A DNA stretch of 45,260 nucleotides from DASRPD01 sp035646535 (GTDB lineage Bacteria; Actinomycetota; Acidimicrobiia; IMCC26256; JANYLB01): positions 1-45,260 of the forward strand of contig DASRPD010000111.1 of NCBI GenBank assembly GCA_035646535.1, given 5' to 3'. The translations under genes were made by a program, and so were the position numbers. The notes beneath the pieces were generated by a model. That model had not been told where the DNA came from, did not search any database, and saw only the letters and a program-made list of their open reading frames with translations. Position 1 is the stretch's first letter, and every line of letters begins with the position of its first letter. Positions 16,866-23,959 of this stretch are shown in pieces.

Positions 16866-16885
16866 ACCCGCGAGCGGCGCGTGAC

Positions 16886-16901
16886 CTGACGCGACTGTCA
16901 G
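16886..16901. promoter_or_regulatory. palindromic operator, copy 4 (CTGAC-N6-GTCAG)
   Basis: CTGACGCGACTGTCAG, perfect 5-bp arms. It ends one base before the TAGCCT box of the catabolic operon starting at 16918, the same relation as at 274-297. Confidence 0.65.
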
Positions 16902-16902
16902 A

Positions 16903-16908
16903 TAGCCT
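16903..16908 (+). promoter_or_regulatory. -10 box (TAGCCT) of catabolic operon
   Basis: TAGCCT, then 9 nt, then ATG 16918, so the transcript would begin at or just before the start codon. The operator at 16886-16901 abuts it. Confidence 0.5.
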
Positions 16909-16917
16909 CCGGCGGGC

Positions 16918-18090
16918 ATGGACCTGTCCGCCACAGCACCCGAGGACACGCTCCGCCAGGAGTGCCGGACGTGGCTCCGAGAGCACCTGCCGTGGGAGTA
17001 CGGCCGAGGACTACCTCCCCGCTTCGACGACCTCGCCGACGAGGTCGCGTTCGGCCGGGAGTGGCAGGCGAAGCTCGCCGGCGACCGCTGGGTCGGGGTG
17101 GCGTGGCCCGAGGAGTACGGCGGGCGCGGCGGCGGCCCGGTCGAGCACTACATCGTCACCGAAGAGCTGGCTCGGGCTCGGGCCCCCGAGCTCGTCGGCC
17201 GGATCGGGATCAACCTCGTCGGGCCGACGCTGCTCGCCCACGGCACCACCGACCAGAAAGCCCGCTGGCTGGGCCGGATTCTCGGCGCCGAGGAAATCTG
17301 GTGCCAGCTGTTCAGCGAGCCGGGCGCCGGCAGCGACCTGGCGGGCCTCTCCACCCGGGCCACTCGGGTGGACGGCGGTTTCGTCGTGAACGGCCAGAAG
17401 GTGTGGACCAGCTACGCGCAGTTCGCCGACTGGGGCGTCTGTCTCGCCCGCACGAACCCGGACGTGAAGAAGCAGGCCGGTATCTCCTACCTCGTCGTCG
17501 ACATGCGATCACCGGGGGTCGAGGTCCGGCCGCTGCGCCAGATCACCGATGAGTTCGAGTTCAACGAGGTGTTCCTCTCCGATGTGTTCGTGCCCGACGA
17601 CCAGCTCATCGGGGGCCTCGAGGAAGGCTGGCGCATCGCGAACTCCACCCTCACCCATGAGCGCGGTGTGAACCCTCGCCAACTCGTCGTCCACACCCAG
17701 CTGCTCGACGAGCTCTTCCAGCTCGGACTCGAACGCGGCGCGTGGGACGACCCGCGCCTGGCGGCTCGACTCGCGCAGGCCTTCGTCGAGGTACAGCTGT
17801 TCCGACTCCACAACTGGCGCTCGATATCACGGACCGCCAAGGGAGAAGCGCCCGGCCCCGTCGGCAGCATCAACAAGCTCTGGTGGAGCGAGATGAGCAA
17901 GCGACTCCACGACACGGTCATGGCAGTGCTCGGAGCCGAGGCGCCGTTGTGGCGCGGGGCGCAGGACAACCCCGGCGACGGACGGTGGCAACGCTCGTGG
18001 CTCTACTACCAGGCCAGCTCGATCTGGGCGGGCACGAACGAGATCCAGCGCAACGTCATCGGCGAGCGAGTGCTCGGACTGCCCCGGTAG
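16918..18090 (+). CDS. acyl-CoA dehydrogenase
   Basis: A 390-residue acyl-CoA dehydrogenase, first gene of an operon reaching to the thiolase at 21763. It has WCQLFSEPGAGSDLAGL at 128-144, VVNGQKVWTSYAQ, and the C-terminal tail IWAGTNEIQRNVIGERVLGLPR. The loop that carries the terminal catalytic Glu in medium-chain enzymes reads WAGT here, so the base is more likely Glu248 in LTHERG of helix G. This sequence type is common among steroid and branched-acyl dehydrogenases of actinobacteria. ATG 16918 follows the operator and TAGCCT box. Product enoyl-CoA would be passed to the crotonase encoded just downstream. Confidence 0.94.
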   Translation: MDLSATAPEDTLRQECRTWLREHLPWEYGRGLPPRFDDLADEVAFGREWQAKLAGDRWVGVAWPEEYGGRGGGPVEHYIVTEELARARAPELVGRIGINLVGPTLLAHGTTDQKARWLGRILGAEEIWCQLFSEPGAGSDLAGLSTRATRVDGGFVVNGQKVWTSYAQFADWGVCLARTNPDVKKQAGISYLVVDMRSPGVEVRPLRQITDEFEFNEVFLSDVFVPDDQLIGGLEEGWRIANSTLTHERGVNPRQLVVHTQLLDELFQLGLERGAWDDPRLAARLAQAFVEVQLFRLHNWRSISRTAKGEAPGPVGSINKLWWSEMSKRLHDTVMAVLGAEAPLWRGAQDNPGDGRWQRSWLYYQASSIWAGTNEIQRNVIGERVLGLPR

Positions 18091-18121
18091 CGTGCCGCAC
18101 GTCAAACGGAAGAGGACCGCG

Positions 18122-18190
18122 ATGAACGTCGCGCGCCAAGCCGGCATCTGCAATGACCCGAAACCGACCGAGGCGGTGGCCAACCCATGA
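18122..18190 (+). CDS. 22-codon upstream ORF coupled to the crotonase gene
   Basis: ATG 18122, preceded at about 6 nt by GGAAGAGG, opens a 22-residue peptide (MNVARQAGICNDPKPTEAVA plus NP). Its TGA overlaps the ATG of the crotonase gene (ATGA). The crotonase start has no ribosome-binding site of its own in the preceding 15 nt, so ribosomes would reach it by termination-reinitiation from this leader. No family is expected at this length. Expression is inferred from the ribosome-binding site and overlap only. Confidence 0.4.
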   Translation: MNVARQAGICNDPKPTEAVANP

Positions 18191-19014
18191 GCAGCGACAC
18201 GATCCTCTACGCGGTCGACGGACCGGTGGCAACGATCACCCTCAACCGACCCGACGCGGCCAACGCACAGAACACCGAGCTCATCGACGCACTCGATGGT
18301 GCGTTCGACCGGGCCGAGGGCAACACAGAGATCCGCGTCGTGATCCTCGCGGCCGACGGCAAGCACTTCTCGGCCGGTCACGATCTCAAGGAGATCCTCG
18401 CCGGCGAGGAGAAGTGGGCGGCGCGGCGCGCCACACCCGAGGGCAAGCTCGAACACGAGCGGGTCATGTACTGGGATCGCCTCACCCGCATCCGGGACTT
18501 CCCCAAGATCACGATCGCCGCGGTGCAGGGTGCGTGCTCGGCGGCCGGGCTCATGCTCGCCTGCATGTGCGATCTCATCGTTGCGGCCGACGACGCCCGC
18601 TTCTCCAACCCTGTGCTGCGGATGGGCGGTGTCGGCGTGGAGCTGCTCGTCGAGCCGTGGGAGCTCGGCGCACGCAAGGCCAAGGAGTTTCTCTTTCTTT
18701 CCGAGACGCTCGGCGCCGACGAGGCCGAGCGCCTCGGGCTCGTGAACCGCGTCGTGGCGCGGGGCGAGCTCGCGACCGCGGTGCGCGCCATGGCCGACCA
18801 GGCCGCGCTCGTCCCGGCCACCACCGCGCGGGCGGTCAAGGACACGATCAACCACACGCTGGACCTCCAGGGCCAACGCGAGAGCTGGAAGTACCACTTC
18901 ATGGTGCATCAGTTCGTCAGCAACACCGACGACGCCCTCGGCCGAGCGCAAGCACGCAAGGAGGGCGGCATGGACGCCGTGCGCGCCGAGCAAGCGGGCG
19001 ACGGTGAGCGATGA
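18187..19014 (+). CDS. enoyl-CoA hydratase/isomerase-family protein (crotonase fold), atypical active site
   Basis: A 275-residue crotonase-fold protein with the CoA/oxyanion-hole segments GKHFSAGHDLKEI at 58-70 and AAVQGACSAAGLMLACMCDLIVAADDARFSNP at 111-142. Aligned to mitochondrial enoyl-CoA hydratase, the two catalytic glutamates (in GGGCEL and GQPE) are replaced by Met123 and Val143. A classical syn-hydration is therefore unlikely; isomerase, hydrolase or retro-Claisen-type activity is possible. The oxyanion hole (Ala62-Gly63 and Ala120-Gly121 region) looks intact. The gene is coupled to a 22-codon leader and sits between an acyl-CoA dehydrogenase and a CoA-transferase. Fold is secure, reaction is not. 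Confidence 0.88.
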   Translation: MSSDTILYAVDGPVATITLNRPDAANAQNTELIDALDGAFDRAEGNTEIRVVILAADGKHFSAGHDLKEILAGEEKWAARRATPEGKLEHERVMYWDRLTRIRDFPKITIAAVQGACSAAGLMLACMCDLIVAADDARFSNPVLRMGGVGVELLVEPWELGARKAKEFLFLSETLGADEAERLGLVNRVVARGELATAVRAMADQAALVPATTARAVKDTINHTLDLQGQRESWKYHFMVHQFVSNTDDALGRAQARKEGGMDAVRAEQAGDGER

Positions 19015-19056
19015 GCCACGAGCGGCGGCCAAGAGGCGCCAGCCGGTGACCGCCCG

Positions 19057-20253
19057 ATGACGGGACCGCTCCACGGACTGCGTGTCGTCGATCTCGGGAC
19101 GCGGATCGCGGCACCGTTCTGCGCGGGTCTGCTCGGCGAGATGGGCGCGGAGGTGATCAAGATCGAACAGCCCGGCCGCGGTGACTTCATGCGTGAGATC
19201 GGACCGTTCGCCGAGACCGACGAAGGCCCGTACTCCCTGTTCTGGGCGGTCGAAGGGCGCGGCCGCAAGAGCGTGACACTCGACCTGCGCCGGGCCGACG
19301 GCCAAGACCTGGCCCGACGCCTCATCGCCACCGCCGACGTCGTCGTCGAGAACTTCCGCCCGGGCACGCTCGAGCGCTGGCGTCTCGCGCCGGCCGATCT
19401 CGACCCACGACTCGTCGTCGTGCGAATCAGCACCTTCGGCCAGGACGGGCCGTACTCACCGCGACCCGGCCTCGACCGGCTCGGCATCGGCTACGGGGGC
19501 CTGCTCCACCTCACCGGCTACCCGGATCGCCCGCCGGTGCGGGTGGGCGTCACGATCTCGGACTACCTCACGGGCGTGTTCGCGGCCCAGGCGGCCACCG
19601 CCGCGCTGTACGCACGGGACGCCCGTGGCGGGTCCGGCGCGGTGATCGACGCCGCCCTGTACGGCTCGGTCCTGCGCATCCTCGAGTGGACGCTGCCCGC
19701 CTACGAGCGACTCGGCGTCGTGCGCGGCCGAGACGGGAACCGGCTCGCGAACTCCGCCCCGCTCGACAACTACCCGTCCGCCGACGACAAGTTCGTCTGC
19801 ATCGTCGCCGGCTCGGACACCAACTTCGCCCGGCTCTGCGCGGCGATGGGTCGGCCGGACCTTCTGGAGGACGAGCGGTTCACCCGCCTGGTGGATCGCG
19901 CCGAGCACGGCGATGTCATCAACGGCATCGTCGCAGAGTGGACGGGCTCGCTCGATGCCGCCACGATCGAGGCGGCCTGCGTCGAACATGATGTTCCGGT
20001 GGCCACGGCCTACACGGCCGCGGACGTGTTCGCCGATCCGCACATGACGGCGCGGGGTGATCTCATCACTGTCGAGGACGACGTGGCCGGTCCGCTCCGC
20101 CAGCAAGCACCGTTCCCCCGCTTCGTCGGTGAGCCGGGCGCGACGCCCACCGGCGCGCCTCGCCTCGGCGAGCACACCGACGCGGTCCTGTCCGAGCTGC
20201 TCGCGCTCGACGCCGAGGAGCTGGCTCGGTTGCGTGAGGAGGCGATCATTTGA
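19057..20253 (+). CDS. class III (CaiB/BaiF/formyl-CoA transferase-type) CoA-transferase or racemase
   Basis: A 398-residue family III protein, typical in length, forming interlocked dimers. It starts LHGLRVVDLGTRIAAPFCAGLLGEMGAEVIKIEQP, the family signature, and carries NFRPGTLERW at about 99-108. Asp169 in TISDYLTGVFA falls exactly at the catalytic Asp of formyl-CoA transferase, supporting a ping-pong CoA transfer through an aspartyl-CoA. The family also includes alpha-methylacyl-CoA racemases, but those use a His/Asp pair, which I do not see clearly. In this operon it may activate a carboxylate using CoA from a downstream product. It is followed, with 4-bp overlap, by a TTG-started DUF35 gene. 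Confidence 0.92.
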   Translation: MTGPLHGLRVVDLGTRIAAPFCAGLLGEMGAEVIKIEQPGRGDFMREIGPFAETDEGPYSLFWAVEGRGRKSVTLDLRRADGQDLARRLIATADVVVENFRPGTLERWRLAPADLDPRLVVVRISTFGQDGPYSPRPGLDRLGIGYGGLLHLTGYPDRPPVRVGVTISDYLTGVFAAQAATAALYARDARGGSGAVIDAALYGSVLRILEWTLPAYERLGVVRGRDGNRLANSAPLDNYPSADDKFVCIVAGSDTNFARLCAAMGRPDLLEDERFTRLVDRAEHGDVINGIVAEWTGSLDAATIEAACVEHDVPVATAYTAADVFADPHMTARGDLITVEDDVAGPLRQQAPFPRFVGEPGATPTGAPRLGEHTDAVLSELLALDAEELARLREEAII

Positions 20254-20624
20254 AGCTCGTCCACGACGGCCTGTTCCAAGTCGACCCGCCGGCGCTGCTC
20301 GGACAGCGGTGCAGAGCCTGCGGGGCACCCGCGTTTCCCCGGGCCGACGCCTGTCCACTCTGCGGCGCGTCCGCGCCCGATCCGGTCGTCCTGTCCGACA
20401 CCGGCACGCTCTGGGCCTGGACCGAGGTCACCGCGCCCCCGCCCGGCTACCTCGGCGAGGTGCCCTTCGGGTTCGGCATCGTGGAGTTGCCCGAGGAAAT
20501 CCGGGTGATCACGCGGCTCGGCGGCTCGGTCGACGATCTCGAGCACGGCTGTGTGATGACGCTCCGCCTCGTCACGCTCGGCCACGGTGACGATGCCGTG
20601 ATGTCATGGGAGTTCACCCGATGA
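20250..20624 (+). CDS. DUF35 zinc-ribbon/OB-fold protein, thiolase or aldolase partner
   Basis: A 124-residue DUF35 protein with a rubredoxin-like zinc ribbon, Cys21-x2-Cys24 and Cys35-x2-Cys38, followed by an OB fold (GTLWAWTEVTAPPPGY, PFGFGIVELPEEIRVITRL). Such proteins form complexes with SCP2-type thiolases and, in steroid degradation, with Ltp2-like aldolases and ChsH-type hydratases; the zinc ribbon and OB fold hold the partner and help channel acyl-CoA. The TTG start overlaps the previous stop (TTGA) and its own stop overlaps the ATG of the thiolase (ATGA), so three proteins are translated in a chain. There is no better ATG. The complex with the next gene product is a strong inference from family knowledge and coupling. 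Confidence 0.9.
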   Translation: MKLVHDGLFQVDPPALLGQRCRACGAPAFPRADACPLCGASAPDPVVLSDTGTLWAWTEVTAPPPGYLGEVPFGFGIVELPEEIRVITRLGGSVDDLEHGCVMTLRLVTLGHGDDAVMSWEFTR

Positions 20625-21763
20625 CCGGCGCGGGCCAAGGGGTCGAGATCATCGGCGTGGGCCTGCACCCGTTCGGGCGTTGGGGCGACAAGACCGCGCC
20701 GGAGATGGGAGTCGACGCGGTACGGGCCGCGTTGGGTGAGGCGGGCTTCGGCCCGGGCGAGCGGCCGTTCCAGGCCGCGTTCTGCGGCACGGCCTACGGC
20801 GGCGTCGCGGCCGGTCACCGGGTGCTCGGCGGGCTCGCGCTCACGGGGACACCCATCGTCGACGTCGAAGCCGGCTGCGCGAGTGGTGGCGCGGCGCTGA
20901 TGCTCGCGTCCGCGGCGATTCGCGCCGGCCAGTACGAGACCGTGTTGGTGTTCGGCATCGAGAAGATGGCCAAGGGCATGATCCGCTCCTCGTTCTTCGA
21001 GCCGTGGCGCGAGGCCGCCGGGCTGGCCGCGACTCCGGCCTACTTCGCCCTCCGTGCGCAGCGCCTCATGCGTGAGTCCGGCGTCACCAAGCAGCACTTG
21101 GCTCGGATCGTCGTGAAGAACCGGCGCAACGGCATCGACAACCCGGACGCCATGTTCCGCAAGGAGACGTCGATCGACGAGGTGCTCGGATCTCGCGTGG
21201 TCTGCGAACCGCTCCACCTGTTCATGCTCTGCTCACCGAACGAAGGGGCGGCCGCGGTGGTGTTGCGAGCGGGCACGAGCGGGGTGCAGCTGAGGGCCGC
21301 GGAGCTGCGCTCGCACCTGCCGGGCAGCGTGCTCGGCGAGGCCACGCCGATGAGCGGCGTCGACGATTCCGATCTCCCGGCCGCGACGACGTTGGCGGCC
21401 GAGGCGGCGTATGAGACCGCCGGTATCGGGCCCGACGAGATCGACGTCGTCGAGTGCCAGGACACCGACGCGGCCCGGGAGCTCCTGTCGTATGAGGAGC
21501 TGCGGCTCTGCCCGACCGGCGAGGCGGGTGCGTGGGCCGAGCGGGGCCACACCGAACGGGGCGGGCCGCTGCCGGTGAATCCGAGCGGCGGGCTCCTCTC
21601 GAAGGGCGAGCCGCTCGGTGCGTCCGCGCTCGGCCAGGTCGTGGAGCTGACCCGCCAGCTCCGAGGCACCGCGGGGCCTCGCCAGGTGGAACGGGCCCGG
21701 GTTGCGCTGGCCCACACGGTCGGGCGGGGTGCGAACGCGTCCATCAGCCTGCTCACCAGCTGA
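20621..21763 (+). CDS. SCP2-type thiolase-fold protein, probable retro-aldolase or non-canonical thiolase
   Basis: A 380-residue thiolase-fold protein of the lipid-transfer/SCP2 subgroup. Cys86 in DVEAGCASGG occupies the nucleophile position. The second catalytic motif, usually KGHPLGA, reads SKGEPLGAS with Glu330 replacing His, and the usual HDCF element is ECQDTDAA. The C-terminal Cys that acts as acid/base in thiolases is not visible in HTVGRGANASISL. It therefore looks unable to do standard thiolysis and may act like the Ltp2-type aldolases that cleave a C-C bond with a DUF35 partner. ATG 20621 overlaps the DUF35 stop by 4 bp. Last gene of the operon. Fold certain; aldolase role is inference. 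Confidence 0.88.
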   Translation: MTGAGQGVEIIGVGLHPFGRWGDKTAPEMGVDAVRAALGEAGFGPGERPFQAAFCGTAYGGVAAGHRVLGGLALTGTPIVDVEAGCASGGAALMLASAAIRAGQYETVLVFGIEKMAKGMIRSSFFEPWREAAGLAATPAYFALRAQRLMRESGVTKQHLARIVVKNRRNGIDNPDAMFRKETSIDEVLGSRVVCEPLHLFMLCSPNEGAAAVVLRAGTSGVQLRAAELRSHLPGSVLGEATPMSGVDDSDLPAATTLAAEAAYETAGIGPDEIDVVECQDTDAARELLSYEELRLCPTGEAGAWAERGHTERGGPLPVNPSGGLLSKGEPLGASALGQVVELTRQLRGTAGPRQVERARVALAHTVGRGANASISLLTS

Positions 21764-21827
21764 TCTCGCCCCACTTTGGGCGCGGAAACGCCGAAGAACT
21801 CTCCGACGTCCATGTGAAGGAGAGGGC

Positions 21828-23925
21828 GTGTCCGACGTCACCACAGGATCCGCTCGGGGCTGGTCAGCCCTGGCCGCCGACCCGCGCGCCCTCGCGCGGG
21901 TCATCGAGTCCGCTCCGTATGCCGCGGTCCTCCATCGTGGGGTCGATGACGGCGGGTACCACGTCGTCGCGCTCAACGACTCGGCCGCCGCGGAGCTGGA
22001 CCGTCCCGCGATCGACGTACTCGGTCTCACCTCGGCCGAGATGGTCGACCGTGATGAGCTCGCGCTACACCTCGCCCGGTACGACGAGGTCGTCCGCACC
22101 GCGGCACCGGTCGAGTACACGACCGAGGTCGGCACCGAACCCGACGGCCTGATCCGCCGGTGCCGTCACCGGGTCAGCCCTGTGTCCGACGATGCCGGCG
22201 AGGTCAGCTACCTGTTCGGGACCTGGTGGGACATCACCGATGACGAACCCGTCGTCGCCGACGTGACCCGCCGGCTCGAGGGAGCCGTCCAGGACGCCGA
22301 GGCACGACTCCAGGAGAGCGACGCTCGACTTCACGACACCGACGCTCGACTTCAGGACGCCGAGGCTCGACTCCAGGAGGGCGAAGCACGTTTCCAAGAC
22401 ACTGTGACCCAACTGCAGGAGAGCGAAGCGCGCTTCCGCAACATCGCCGACTCGGCCCCGACCCTGATCTGGACCACTGATCGGGACGGCACCCTGGACT
22501 CCGTCAACCGAGCGTGGCGCGAGTTCCGCGGCGCAGGCGAGCGCGCCGAGCTGGAAGACAGCGCGAGCGTCCTCCACCCCGATGACCACGAGCGCGTCCT
22601 CACGACGTGGCACACCGCTCTTGCGACCCGGACCCCGTACTCGATCTCGACCCGGATGCTCCGAGCCGACGGTGAATGGCGGTGGTTCAAGGTGCACGCC
22701 GCACCCCGACTCGCCGACGGCGAGTTCACCGGTTTCATCGGTGCTGCCGTCGACATCACCGACCGGGTCGAAGCTGAGCAAGCCCTTCGACGGAGCGAAG
22801 AGCGATCGCGTGCGCTGGTCGAGAACGCGCCGGACATGATCATCGTGCTGAACGAGGCCGGCTGCATCCTCGAAGCGAGCCCGTCGGTGCAGCGCATCCT
22901 CGGTCTCGACCCGGCCGATTGGAGTGATCGTTCGGTCTTCGAGCTCATCCACCCCGACGACCAGGAACGGATCCTGGGCGCGCTGGCGCAGAATCTCGCC
23001 GAAGGCGGCGTCGGGCCCGTCAACGATTTCCGCTTCCGAGCGGGCGACGGAACCTGGCGGGTCCTCGAAGCCATCGGGAACAACCGCTACGACGACCCAT
23101 CCGTCGGCGGACTCGTCGTCAATGCCCGCGACATCACCGAGCGTCGCAAGCTCGAGGCCGTCGGTCGACTCGCAGCCAGTGTCGCCAAGGATTTCGACGA
23201 GCTCGTCGGCACGATCGCGTCGCGCGCGCAGCAGGTGCTCGACGCCGCGCCCGAAAGCTCGGAGCTCCGCTCCGACCTGGAGGAGCTCGCCGGTTCGGCC
23301 AAGCGCGCGACCAGCCTCGTCGGACAGCTGCTCACGTTCGGCCGACGTCCGCCGACCCCGGCAACCGTGATCGACGTGCATGAGGTCGTGTGCTCGATGG
23401 AACCCATGTTGCGCCAGATGCTCGGGCCCGCCATCGGTCTGGCTTGTGGTGGACCGCGCTTTCCGGTCTGGGTGCGCGTCGATCGTGCCGGACTGGAACA
23501 GATCGTGATGAATCTGGTCATGAACGCGAGCGAGGCGTGCTCGCCCAGCGGCGGCCAGGTCGTGGTACGCACCGAGTCGGTCACCGTGGGTGACGGCCAC
23601 GATGGGCCGGAGGCACCCGACTGGGCCGATCTGACGCCGGGCCGCTACGTCGTGCTCGCGGTACACGACGACGGGCCGGGTATGGACGACGCCACCTCGG
23701 ATCAGGCGCTCGAGCCCTTCTTCACGACCAAGCCCGGGCAGAGCACCGGACTGGGCTTGTCAATCGTGCACGGCACCGTCGCCGGCCACGGTGGCCGTCT
23801 GGTCATCCAGACCGCGCCGGGCGACGGGGACGACCGTGCGAATCGTGCTTCCCGAGTCGGTGGATGTGGGCGACGCGGAGTCAGCGGCATCCGTCGAGGC
23901 TCCGACCTCGGGCGCGACGCCCTGA
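21828..23925 (+). CDS. PAS-domain sensor histidine kinase-like protein, degenerate H-box, apparent 3-prime frameshift
   Basis: About 698 residues if one extra G is ignored. Order: PAS at about 19-138, a coiled coil at 150-203 built from 7-residue repeats of the ARLQxxD type (21-bp DNA repeats), PAS/PAC at 203-315 and 322-440, a HisKA-like helix at 440-505, and an HATPase domain with N-box NLVMNASEA (562-570), DDGPGMD, EPFFTTK and STGLGLS. In the H-box the expected VAHDFNN reads VAKDFDE: Lys454 replaces the phospho-accepting His, so it probably cannot autophosphorylate there. After QTAPGDG the natural ending TTVRIVLPESVD is one base out of frame because of a GGGG run at 23826-23829. Without correction the frame runs on to 24215, over the next gene. 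GTG 21828 follows AAGGAGAGGG. No transmembrane segment; no response regulator adjacent. Confidence 0.8.
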
Positions 23926-23959
23926 ACACGTGGCCGGCCGCGCCGGTCGGTCGGTCGGG

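Noticed and set aside
18070..18121. Further operator copies before the crotonase, thiolase, C69 or ETF genes
   Set aside because: I looked for CTGAC-N6-GTCAG at these places and found no half-site pair, so the motif is not present before every catabolic gene.
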